Below are positions 35,257 to 43,301 of a DNA stretch of 64,000 nt, in pieces. The stretch's first letter is position 1, and each line of letters starts with the position of its first letter. Source of the DNA: Ochrobactrum sp. Marseille-Q0166 (lineage in GTDB: Bacteria; Pseudomonadota; Alphaproteobacteria; Rhizobiales; Rhizobiaceae); the NCBI RefSeq assembly GCF_014397025.1, contig NZ_JACJUO010000002.1, positions 1,353,501 through 1,417,500 of the forward strand. Direction: 5' to 3'. The notes under the pieces are model-generated. The model saw only the letters and a program-made list of their open reading frames with translations, searched no databases and had not been told where the DNA came from. Made by a program: the position numbers and the translations under genes.

Positions 35257-36255
35257 TTATTCGGTTAATTCCGTTTGAGGCTTTGAAGAGTGACCTTTTG
35301 TCTTCACAAGCGATATGACGATGCCGGCACCGAGGATTGCGAAGGTTATTCCAAGCGACCACGACGGTGGGAACTTCTCCCACCCCATAAGATCGGCTAT
35401 GAACATCTTTGATCCGATAAAGATCAGTAGAATAGACAAAGCGTATTTGAGATAAGCGAAGCGATGCAAGATTGCCGACAGAGCAAAGAAAAGCGCTCTG
35501 AGGCCTAGAATTGCAAAGATATTCGACGTGTAAACGATAAAAGGGTCGGTCGTGATCGTAAATACCGCTGGAACCGAGTCAACTGCGAAAATCAGATCTG
35601 CAACTTCAATCATGATAAGTGCCAGGAACAATGGCGTTGCAAAGCGTACCATCTTGCCCGTCGCACTATCTTTCAAGCGCACGAAAAAGGCATTGCCGTG
35701 CAACTCATCCGTGACACGCATGCGTTTACGAGCGAAACGTAGCAGCGGATTGCGGCTCATATCCGGTTCATCGTCTTCTCCAGAAAACAGCATCTTGATG
35801 CCGGTGATGATGAGAAAGACCGCGAAAACATAAAGTACCCAATGGTAGTTTGCGACGATAGTGGCACCAAGGCCGATCATGATGCCGCGCAGTACGATCA
35901 CACCGAGAATACCCCAAAAGAGGACACGGTGCTGGTATTTACGCGGGATTGCGAAGAAACCAAAAATCAGCGCAATTACAAATATGTTATCCAGAGCCAG
36001 CGTTTTCTCGACCACGAATGCCGTGAGATATTGTGCAGTCGCTTCACTGCTCATCTGCCACCAGACAAAGCCGGAAAAAGCCAAACCGAGTGAGATGTAG
36101 AAAGCCGACATTTTCAGGCTTTCGCCGATCTCAATCTCGTGGTCTTCCTTGTTGAAAACGCCGAGATCAAGCACCAGCAGTGCCAGAACAATGCCGATAA
36201 ACACCAGCCACATCCAGACCGGAGTTCCCATAAAAAGTGATGTAAAGAGTTCCAT
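35257..36255 (-). CDS. TerC/Alx family membrane protein (putative metal ion exporter)
   Basis: The 332-residue protein has seven to nine membrane helices with the TerC acidic motifs: FIGIVLALLVLDLGVFNKEDHEI, TLALDNIFVIALIF and MIEVADLIFAVDSVPAVFTIT. TerC/Alx proteins are linked to manganese export and to metal loading of exported proteins. Two conserved aspartates in DNI and DSVPA are present. The region upstream (36256-36537) is long and structured, as is common for this family, which in other bacteria is often preceded by a manganese or pH-responsive leader. Confidence 0.93.
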   Translation of the reverse strand: MELFTSLFMGTPVWMWLVFIGIVLALLVLDLGVFNKEDHEIEIGESLKMSAFYISLGLAFSGFVWWQMSSEATAQYLTAFVVEKTLALDNIFVIALIFGFFAIPRKYQHRVLFWGILGVIVLRGIMIGLGATIVANYHWVLYVFAVFLIITGIKMLFSGEDDEPDMSRNPLLRFARKRMRVTDELHGNAFFVRLKDSATGKMVRFATPLFLALIMIEVADLIFAVDSVPAVFTITTDPFIVYTSNIFAILGLRALFFALSAILHRFAYLKYALSILLIFIGSKMFIADLMGWEKFPPSWSLGITFAILGAGIVISLVKTKGHSSKPQTELTE

Positions 36256-36537
36256 ATCCGACCTCTGTTCAAATCTTACAAGGTCGGCTTGGTGATACCG
36301 GGCTGACCTCGAGTTTTCTCGAAGTGTCCGACATCACGGTTCGTAAAAACCGCCAGAGGGGCCCGGTCCACTGACGAACATGTGGGTGCTAACTGAGTTT
36401 TTTCAAGATGCGACTGGCCGCTTTTTGATTTTTAATGCCATTGCGACTGAGCGTCCAAAAAGGCTATACCGAGTTAAATCAACTGTCCGAAGCAGACACT
36501 GATTTTCCATTCACGCTCATCTCTCAGGTACAACACA
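36256..36537 (-). promoter_or_regulatory. 282-bp divergent region with a structured leader upstream of terC
   Basis: Read on the minus strand, the 110 bases before terC can form several stems: tcgag-aaaa-ctcga (36309-36322), gtcgg / ccgac and gtgat / atcac flanking it. The loci of E. coli alx and B. subtilis yybP/ykoY carry a manganese riboswitch here, but the hallmark GGGGAGUAG and CAUCAA-like loops of that class were not found by eye. The identity is therefore open; it could be an attenuator or a divergent leader. The region also contains the promoter of the DUF442 gene. Confidence 0.4.
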
Positions 36538-36882
36538 ATGGATATTCGCCAGATCGACGATAATTACTCAGTTACCGGACAAATTTCGCCGGATGACGTG
36601 CGCGATATTGCAGCTGAAGGCTTTCAGACGATCATCTGCAATCGTCCAGACGGCGAAGAAGGACCAGACCAGCCCACCTTTGCTGAAGTCGCGAAAGTAG
36701 CGGAAAAGGCCGGTATCAAGACCTATTACATCCCTGTCATTGGCGGACAACTGACGCAGGAGAATGTCGATGAAATGGCTTCGGCACTTGCCGAAGCCGA
36801 AGGCCCAATTCTGGGCTATTGCCGTTCAGGCACGCGCTCTACAAATATCTACGGTATCGTGCAGAACCAAAAGCGCGGATAA
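36538..36882 (+). CDS. TIGR01244 / DUF442 family protein (phosphatase-like fold)
   Basis: The 114-residue protein starts MDIRQIDDNYSVTGQISPDDV and has the CX5R loop GYCRSGTRS with Cys95 and Arg100, the active site of protein tyrosine phosphatase-like enzymes. This is the domain found alone, or fused to beta-lactamase-like hydrolases (BLH), in rhizobia and Xylella, where it has been linked to sulfide/sulfur handling. The Cys could be a phosphatase or sulfurtransferase nucleophile. Function in this organism is not known; it stands alone, divergent from terC. Confidence 0.88.
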   Translation: MDIRQIDDNYSVTGQISPDDVRDIAAEGFQTIICNRPDGEEGPDQPTFAEVAKVAEKAGIKTYYIPVIGGQLTQENVDEMASALAEAEGPILGYCRSGTRSTNIYGIVQNQKRG

Positions 36883-36951
36883 AGAAAGATCGCAGGCTAT
36901 GAGGGCGGTGTTGCCGCAAAGGCATTTGAACAGTCTTTGCAAACATGGTCA

Positions 36952-37323
36952 TCACCGTCCAGTAGCGCGTGGTCCGGAAAAGCGCGGATTTGTGAACTTG
37001 GCGCGGCGAACATTGTTCGCCGAGTACTGGCGATAATAGCTCATCGCAGTGCGGGTCGCTGTTGCAATCACACCGCCAGCAACCATCATCCAGCCAACGA
37101 TCTGCGGCCAGTTGAAGCTTTCAATACCAGTACTCAACGCAACGATGACAACACCGGCCCAAAGAACAGCGGCCGTACGGCGCCAGAAAACCGGGTTTAG
37201 TTCGTCAAAAACTGCCTTCCACAGCGAAAGCACAAGACAGGCGAAGAAAACGGCTGCTGCCAAACCGATGTTCAGCAACTCGACCGGAAGCCATTGTTGC
37301 GTATTCAGCATATTTTCCATCAT
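36952..37323 (-). CDS. Small hypothetical membrane protein
   Basis: The 123-residue product has three likely membrane segments (LLNIGLAAAVFFACLVLSLW, TAAVLWAGVVIVALSTGI, IVGWMMVAGGVIATATRTAM) and a basic C-terminal tail. A GGAAGGA sequence precedes the adjacent ATG codons at 37323 and 37320, supporting translation. No family was recognised. It is convergent with the DUF442 gene. Confidence 0.65.
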   Translation of the reverse strand: MMENMLNTQQWLPVELLNIGLAAAVFFACLVLSLWKAVFDELNPVFWRRTAAVLWAGVVIVALSTGIESFNWPQIVGWMMVAGGVIATATRTAMSYYRQYSANNVRRAKFTNPRFSGPRATGR

Positions 37324-37656
37324 CTCATTCCTTCCGCGATCCTCAAATCGACCTCCATGGCCGTTTGCTGCTCAGATTGCGCGGTCTTGTTTCAATTGTG
37401 ACCATTGAGCTTTCACTTTGTGGTAGAAGCATGGAAATGGCTTCATAATACAGTCACATATTATTGCGTTCACGCGAAATATCGTGTTGAAAACATTCAT
37501 CTATCTCGGCTGAACTTAAGGTCGCATCGACCTCAAAGCCCTTGATAGATCTGCATATTTTGAATTTAGGGAACTTTGGCAACCATACTGGGCAGCACGG
37601 TACAATCGCAAACCGTAACGGCATTGTAACAATTTGATATTGCAGAACTTCTGCGA
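37324..37656. other. 333-bp gene-free stretch
   Basis: It lies between the small membrane protein's start and the 3' end of the FbpB-like gene, both on the minus strand. It is AT-rich and must contain the promoter of the small membrane protein. No ORF, hairpin with T-tract or repeat of this window's families was seen. Confidence 0.5.
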
Positions 37657-39342
37657 TTAGCTGCGACCGTCACCCAAACGACGCCCTACACGCGAAAGCA
37701 GAATAACCGGCAAAATCCCGACAGCCACAATTGCCAATGCTGCAACCGACGCCTCTTCATAGGTTCCACGTGCAGCCTCTCCATAAAGATGCGTGGCAAA
37801 TGTCTCGATATTAAGTGGGCGCAACAGAAGCGTGGCCGGCAATTCCTTCACGCAATCGACAAAAACCAACAAACCAGCGGCAACAATGGCCGTCTTGGAA
37901 AGCGGTAGATGCACCTGGCAGAAGGTAGCGGTCACGCCACGACCAAGCGTACGTGAGGCCTGGTCCAGCGATTGCGGAATGCGCTCCAGACCGGCATCGA
38001 TGCCGCCCGCAGATATAGCCAGAAAGCGTGCGACATAAGCATAGATGATTGCTGCGCCCGTGCTGATCAGCAGCAGTCCTGTGGAGAGACCAAAAAACGT
38101 GCTGAATATCTGATCGAAAAAACGGTCAACTGCACCGGACACGATCATGATACCGATGGCAATCACTGTTCCGGGGGCAGCATAGCCCATGGTCGAGAAG
38201 CGATAGAACCAGCGCGAAGCCGCACCCGGAAACAGCCGCATCGCATAGGCCACCATCATGCCAAACAGCAGCACCAGAATGGTAGCGACAGATGCCAGCA
38301 TCACGGTGTTGAATGCCTCACTGGCCAAACGGGGCGATATGCCCGCAAAGCGCATCCGCTTGACTGCCTCAATGACGAGATAAGTTGCGGGCATGATGAA
38401 GCCGATAATGATCGGCACGGCGCAGACGATGAACAGCCACATGCCCTTTACACCGCTCACCTTCAGTGGCTCGAAACCGCGCGAGTGGCGAATATTGGAA
38501 GAGAAACGCTGTTTCCGCCTCGCCCATCGCTCGATTGAAACAATAGCCACAACTAACAACAGAAGTGCCAAGGCGAGCTGTGCTGCTCCCGGCAGATCGA
38601 AGCGCGTGACCCACGTTGTGTAGATCGAAACCGTCAGCGTCCGCACACCGAGAAATTCGGCAGCACCGACATCGTTGAGCGTCTCCATCAATGCGAGGCT
38701 AACACCAACAGCGACCGCAGGACGTGCAAGCGGTAAGCCTACGCGCCAGAATATTCCTCTGCGGCTGACGCCCAATGTGCGTGCCGCTTCAATCAGGCTT
38801 GCCGATTGCGTAAGAAACATCGCGCGCGTTGGAATATAAACATACGGATAAAGCACGAAGCCGAGCAGAATAATACAGCCCGTCATTGATCTTACATCCG
38901 GCAAGCGAAACTGACGCGGCGTTTCATAACCCAGCACAAAGCGGATCGCACTTTGTATCGGGCCGATGGGATGCAGAATATCAAGATAAGCATAAGCGAT
39001 AATATAGGTCGGTACCGCTAAGGGCAGCAAAAGAGCCCATTCCAGCATACCGCGTCCACGAAAATCATAGGCCGTCACCAGCCATGCTGCTGAGGTGCCG
39101 ACAAATGCAGTGATAAGCCCGACGCCTGCCAGAAGAATGATCGTATCAGCAAAAGCTGTCGCGAAGATCGTCGAAAAAAGATGGCTCCATAGGCCGGATG
39201 AGCCGCGAAGTGCTTCGATAACCAGTGCAAGCACCGGCAGGCAGACCAGCAGCGCGATCAATCCTGAAAGCCACAACCAGCCTCGCCCCGAACGGGTACG
39301 ATAAGGCACGGATGATGACGCGGCTTGCACAGGTTCCGGCAC
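37657..39342 (-). CDS. fbpB: Ferric iron ABC transporter permease, duplicated domain (FbpB-like)
   Basis: The 561-residue protein has about twelve membrane helices in two homologous permease halves, each with an EAA loop (IEAARTLGVSRRGIFWRVGLPLARPA and DQASRTLGRGVTATFCQVHLPLSKTA). This is the normal layout of FbpB/SfuB/FutB Fe(III) permeases. It lies 75 bp downstream of the binding-protein gene, with a stem-loop between. The operon order here is C, A, B. Symbol given by family and context; the cognate binding protein has the tyrosines expected for iron. Confidence 0.88.
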   Translation of the reverse strand: MPEPVQAASSSVPYRTRSGRGWLWLSGLIALLVCLPVLALVIEALRGSSGLWSHLFSTIFATAFADTIILLAGVGLITAFVGTSAAWLVTAYDFRGRGMLEWALLLPLAVPTYIIAYAYLDILHPIGPIQSAIRFVLGYETPRQFRLPDVRSMTGCIILLGFVLYPYVYIPTRAMFLTQSASLIEAARTLGVSRRGIFWRVGLPLARPAVAVGVSLALMETLNDVGAAEFLGVRTLTVSIYTTWVTRFDLPGAAQLALALLLLVVAIVSIERWARRKQRFSSNIRHSRGFEPLKVSGVKGMWLFIVCAVPIIIGFIMPATYLVIEAVKRMRFAGISPRLASEAFNTVMLASVATILVLLFGMMVAYAMRLFPGAASRWFYRFSTMGYAAPGTVIAIGIMIVSGAVDRFFDQIFSTFFGLSTGLLLISTGAAIIYAYVARFLAISAGGIDAGLERIPQSLDQASRTLGRGVTATFCQVHLPLSKTAIVAAGLLVFVDCVKELPATLLLRPLNIETFATHLYGEAARGTYEEASVAALAIVAVGILPVILLSRVGRRLGDGRS

Positions 39343-39364
39343 TCTTGTCGACCTTCATGTTATA

Positions 39365-39393
39365 ACGCCGGCGCAATGGTTTTGCACCGGCGT
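39365..39393. other. Stem-loop between binding-protein and permease genes
   Basis: Inverted repeat acgccggcgcaa / ttgcaccggcgt (with one mismatch) around a 4-5 nt loop, directly after the FbpA-like stop codon. Such hairpins often protect the binding-protein message and reduce downstream permease expression. Confidence 0.6.
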
Positions 39394-39417
39394 CATTTTT
39401 ACAGTAATAATCAGCTT

Positions 39418-40434
39418 TTAGTTATCAAAGCCGACTTTGTCGACCAATTCGCTTGCTTGCTTGCGATGCTTGACGATTTCCGAAAGCGGAACCGTATCGA
39501 TCTTCAGTTCGCCGAAGGATTCAACGATTGGATCAACCGGAGCGCCTGCCTTGACAGGATATTCGTAGTTGGCCTTTGCATAAAGCTGCTGGGCTTCGTC
39601 GGATGCAAGATATTCGAGAAGCTTGACCGCTTCGTCCTTGTTCGGTGCGTTCTTGGCAACTGCTGCACCGCTGATGTTTACCTGCGTGCCGCCATCGGCA
39701 AAGGTTGGAAGAATGACCTTGATCCCGTCGCCCCATGCCTTCTGTTCATCACCGCTCTTACCCGAGCGCATCAGGCCAACATAATAGGAGTTGGCAACTG
39801 CTATGTCACAGATACCACCGACAATATCCTTGGCACCATCACGATCACCACCGGCTGCCTTGCGTGCCAGATTGGCTTTGAGGCCAGTCAGCCATTCTTC
39901 AGTCTTTTCTGCGCCGTGATGCGCGATGTAATCGGCGATAAGGGCCGTATTATATGGATGCTGACCAGCGCGAATGCAGATCTTGCCCTTCCACTTTGGA
40001 TCGGCCAGCTCTTCATAGCTAATTTTGTCGAGCTCAAGATCCTTGTCGGCATAGACGACGCGAGCACGCATGGACAAGCCAAACCAGTTGTCGTTCGCAT
40101 CGCGAAGCTGCGCAGGAATAGCAGCCTTGAGGGCTGCGGAATCGATCGGCTGGGTAAGCCCCTTATCAACAAAATCAACCAAATTGCCTGCATCGACCGT
40201 CATCAAAATATCGGCCGGAGATTTATCGCCCTCGGAAGCAACACGTTCAGCGAGACCATCCTTCAGGAAAACGGTGTTGACGGTGGTGCCCGTCTTTTCC
40301 TTATAGGCATCGAGCAAAGGCTGAATCAGGCCTGGCTCACGCGTCGTGTAAATATTTACCTCATTTGCATTTGCAGCACCTGAGAGAAACGTCGCAGCAA
40401 TGAGTGCAAGTCCAGCACGCGCGATCTTGGGCAT
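39418..40434 (-). CDS. fbpA: Ferric iron ABC transporter substrate-binding protein (FbpA-like)
   Basis: About 338 residues from ATG 40434, preceded by GGAGG at 5 nt; the frame extends to 40458 without support. The signal peptide ends SGAANA. The mature protein opens with NEVNIYTTREPGLIQPLLDAYKEKTG, and contains ANSYYVGLM, whose adjacent tyrosines are the Fe(III)-binding pair of FbpA/FutA proteins, plus a hinge around ISGAAVAKNAPNKDEAVKLLEYLAS. It captures ferric iron in the periplasm for the FbpB/FbpC-like pair. Confidence 0.9.
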   Translation of the reverse strand: MPKIARAGLALIAATFLSGAANANEVNIYTTREPGLIQPLLDAYKEKTGTTVNTVFLKDGLAERVASEGDKSPADILMTVDAGNLVDFVDKGLTQPIDSAALKAAIPAQLRDANDNWFGLSMRARVVYADKDLELDKISYEELADPKWKGKICIRAGQHPYNTALIADYIAHHGAEKTEEWLTGLKANLARKAAGGDRDGAKDIVGGICDIAVANSYYVGLMRSGKSGDEQKAWGDGIKVILPTFADGGTQVNISGAAVAKNAPNKDEAVKLLEYLASDEAQQLYAKANYEYPVKAGAPVDPIVESFGELKIDTVPLSEIVKHRKQASELVDKVGFDN

Positions 40435-40546
40435 TGTACCTCCGAAAATATGGTTCATTTGAAACTATATGGTATGCAACCGGAATATATGAACAGGGTT
40501 TTGCAGGGTCAATTGCGCTTAGTTCTAAATATGACCTGTTTACTCA

Positions 40547-41632
40547 TTATTTTGCAAAAATCAGTACTTTTTTCCAATTTATACGGAGGAAAATCGAGTC
40601 AGCATTTTCGGGGACATGATAATCCGTCCGCACACGCAGACGCTGTTCGCTTCCATCAAGGCTGATCTGCAACTCTTCTGTTTCACCAAGGTAGATTCGC
40701 GTTTCAATTTTTCCGCTTAAAACATCATTATTGGCATCCGACACGATCTCAACGTCGCGAGGTCGGATATAAACGAGAACTTCTCCGGTGCTTGTGAGGT
40801 CGTTCGGAGTATCAAAGACACCCAGTGCGGTTTCAATTGCTTTGCCTCGAACAGTGCCTTCAAACGCGTTGAAGTCGCAGAAAAAATCGGCTGCATAACG
40901 AGAGTTGGGACGGTTATGCAGGTCTCGGGCAGAACCTTGTTGGACGATTTCTCCAGAGCGCATAAGCACAACGCGGTCACCTGTTGAAAGCGCCTCTTCC
41001 GCCTCATGCGTCACGATAATAACAGGCGTACCAAGTTCGCGCAGCAGTCCCATTGTTTCACCGCGCACACGTGCACGCAAGCCGCGATCCAGATTGGAGA
41101 ATGGCTCATCCATCAACAAAAGATCAGGCTTCGGTGCCAAAGCCCGGATGAGCGCCACGCGTTGTTGCTCCCCACCCGACAACATATGCGGATAACGATC
41201 TGCCATCGGAGAAAGACCGACAAGTTTGAGCAATTCATCCACGCGGCTGAGCGCTTGTTCCTTGCGCACTTTGCGAAGGCCAAACAGCACATTTTCGCGT
41301 ACTGTCAGATGTGGAAACAGCGCATAGTCCTGAAAGACCACACCAATGTTTCGCTTTTCCGGTTCAACGAAGATAGATGGGCCGACGAGCGTTCGTCCGC
41401 CCATCATAAGCTGGCCTTCATCGGGTGCATCAATGCCAGCAATAATCCGCAAGAGTGAAGTCTTGCCGCAACCGGAATGCCCGACCAGACAGATGATCTC
41501 ACCCGGCTGCACATTCAGCGATATTTTGTCCAGTGCGCGCACGGTTCCAAACTGCCGACCAATTCCTGAGAGGGTCAGTGCCGGATTCGTTTCATTACCG
41601 AGCTTCGTATCCTGCAGAGTGCGTGCATCCAT
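40547..41632 (-). CDS. fbpC: Ferric iron-type ABC transporter ATPase (FbpC-like)
   Basis: About 361 residues if ATG 41632 is used; the frame is open to 41749, but the extra residues contain no family sequence and neither candidate has a good ribosome-binding site, so the start is uncertain. ATPase motifs are complete: GHSGCGKTS, LSGGEQQRVALIRAL, LLLMDEPFSNLD and IVTHEAEEA. The C-terminal TOBE-type domain (VLVYIRPRDVEIV) is typical of the FbpC/MalK group. It is first in the minus-strand order ATPase, binding protein, permease. Confidence 0.87.
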   Translation of the reverse strand: MDARTLQDTKLGNETNPALTLSGIGRQFGTVRALDKISLNVQPGEIICLVGHSGCGKTSLLRIIAGIDAPDEGQLMMGGRTLVGPSIFVEPEKRNIGVVFQDYALFPHLTVRENVLFGLRKVRKEQALSRVDELLKLVGLSPMADRYPHMLSGGEQQRVALIRALAPKPDLLLMDEPFSNLDRGLRARVRGETMGLLRELGTPVIIVTHEAEEALSTGDRVVLMRSGEIVQQGSARDLHNRPNSRYAADFFCDFNAFEGTVRGKAIETALGVFDTPNDLTSTGEVLVYIRPRDVEIVSDANNDVLSGKIETRIYLGETEELQISLDGSEQRLRVRTDYHVPENADSIFLRINWKKVLIFAK

Positions 41633-41765
41633 AGATGAGGCCGAGAGTCCTGTTATCATCAATCCGCATATAAATGCACTTGGACGACTTTGCCAATAAA
41701 ACCCGACCAAACGCATCAGGCATTTGTCGAAACACCCTTTAAAGCGCAATAGTTTGCTGCACTAT

Positions 41766-41809
41766 CCAGTTGAACTGGCTCGCAAATCGCGCAATTCTCC
41801 TCGCAAATC
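41766..41809. promoter_or_regulatory. Palindrome and direct repeat in the fbpC / FAD-oxidoreductase divergent region
   Basis: CCAGTT-G-AACTGG (41766-41778) is a perfect palindrome. Next to it, TCGCAAATC occurs twice (41780-41788 and 41801-41809), 21 bp apart, which is two helical turns. Both lie 30-75 bp upstream of the oxidoreductase ATG. Which regulator would bind is not evident. Confidence 0.4.
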
Positions 41810-41839
41810 ATTTCGTATTCGCATTGCAGGAGTCTGATC

Positions 41840-43168
41840 ATGGGGCCGATCACCGACAAGGTGGCAACCGCCGAGCGTTTGCCGCAAGAAACGAAGGTCG
41901 CCATTATCGGCGGTGGTGTGATCGGTGTATCGACGGCCCTCTTTCTAGCCGAACGAGGCATTCCTGTTGCCCTGTTTGAAAAGGGCGAAATCGCAGGCGA
42001 ACAATCCAGTCGCAACTGGGGCTGGTGCCGTCGGACCGGGCGCGATAGCCGCGAAATGCCGTTGATTGTTGAGAGTATGCGTCTTTGGGACGGCATGAAT
42101 GAACGTGTGGGTCGCGAAACCGGATTTCGCGTTACCGGCATTGCCTACACTGCCGAGAAGGAAGAGGAAGTCGAGCGCTACGCAGAGTGGATCAAGATTG
42201 CCAGCGAGCACGGCATCGAAACACAATTGCTCAACAGCCAGCAGGCAGCTAGTCTTGCGCCGGGACTGACGCGCCCACTCAAAGGCGGCATGATCACGCC
42301 GCTCGATGGTCGTGCGGAGCCGCAAAAGGCAGTGCCTGCTTTTGCCGCAAAGGCGCAGGAACTCGGTGCTGTCATTCTGCAAAACTGTGCCGTGCGCGGG
42401 GTCGAAACCACCAATGGACGTGTGTCAGCCGTCCTGACTGAAAAAGGCCGCGTGGCTTGCGAAGCGATTGTCGTTGCTGGGGGCGCCTGGTCACGACTGA
42501 TCATATCGTCGTTTGATGCCCATCTACCGCAGCTCAAAGTGCGCTCGTCCGTCTTCCGCACTGCGCCTATCGAGAGTGGCGTTGAGCCGGCAATCGCATT
42601 TTCGGATTTTGCACTGCGCAAGCGGCTTGATGGCGGATACACGGTTGCGAGCCTTGGCGGCTCCATTGCCGACATTGTGCCTGACAGTTTCCGCTTCTTC
42701 CGCGACTTCCTCCCTTCGCTCTCAACCGAATGGAAATCCCTGCGGTTTCGTTTCGGTGAGCGATTTTTTGAAGAAGCTTTCCAGTGGAAACTCCGTCCAG
42801 CAGATCAGGTCTCGGTGTTTGAAAAAATCCGCACGCTAGACCCAGAACCGCATAGGGCAGCGAATGCAGCAGTGCTGGCCAAACTGAAAGCTGCCATTCC
42901 TTCTTTTGCGTCGGCAACGATCGCGCAAGAATGGGCCGGGCTGATCGATACGATGCCGGATGTCATTCCGGTTATCTCCCCTCTACCCGGCATTGACGGG
43001 CTGATCGTTGCCACAGGTTTTTCAGGTCACGGCTTTGGCATCGGCCCCGGTGCAGGAAGATTGGTTGCAGATATGGTCCTCGGCGATACACCGGTTGTCG
43101 ATCCTTCGCCGTTCCATATCTCGCGCTTCTCGGACGGATCGAAAATCCGTATCGAGAACTGGGGATAG
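41840..43168 (+). CDS. DadA-like FAD-dependent amine/D-amino-acid oxidoreductase
   Basis: The 442-residue protein has a Rossmann FAD motif near residues 18-45 (KVAIIGGGVIGVSTALFLAERGIPVALFEKGEIAGEQSS) followed by RNWGWCRRTGRD, and ends with TGFSGHGFGIGPGAGRLVADMVLG, the glycine/D-amino acid oxidase (DAO) pattern. AGGAG precedes ATG 41840. The enzyme probably deaminates a D-amino acid or secondary amine and passes electrons to the respiratory chain or oxygen. It has no operon partner; a mosaic repeat-like block follows. Confidence 0.9.
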   Translation: MGPITDKVATAERLPQETKVAIIGGGVIGVSTALFLAERGIPVALFEKGEIAGEQSSRNWGWCRRTGRDSREMPLIVESMRLWDGMNERVGRETGFRVTGIAYTAEKEEEVERYAEWIKIASEHGIETQLLNSQQAASLAPGLTRPLKGGMITPLDGRAEPQKAVPAFAAKAQELGAVILQNCAVRGVETTNGRVSAVLTEKGRVACEAIVVAGGAWSRLIISSFDAHLPQLKVRSSVFRTAPIESGVEPAIAFSDFALRKRLDGGYTVASLGGSIADIVPDSFRFFRDFLPSLSTEWKSLRFRFGERFFEEAFQWKLRPADQVSVFEKIRTLDPEPHRAANAAVLAKLKAAIPSFASATIAQEWAGLIDTMPDVIPVISPLPGIDGLIVATGFSGHGFGIGPGAGRLVADMVLGDTPVVDPSPFHISRFSDGSKIRIENWG

Positions 43169-43178
43169 CGAACCGGTG

Positions 43179-43301
43179 TTTAGAGCGGATGTCGCATTGT
43201 TTTCGCGCGCATCTTTTCAGATCTTATCGTGATAGGAAACCAGTCCAATGGACTGATTTCCCTTTGTAGGCGTCTCACAGTTTTGGCGATGCGCTCTAAA
43301 C
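43179..43301. repeat. Intergenic element bounded by tttagagc / gctctaaa
   Basis: About 120 bp with terminal inverted repeats tttagagcg and gcgctctaaa. It contains modules gcgcgcatctttt and an internal hairpin cagtcc-aat-ggactg (43241-43255). It lies between the convergent FAD-oxidoreductase and multicopper oxidase genes. The end motif tttagagcg also occurs at the boundaries of other repeats in the window. Confidence 0.6.

Noticed and set aside
39325..40383. 352-codon open frame on the plus strand
   Set aside because: It is the complement of the FbpA-like gene and has no family resemblance or start signal.
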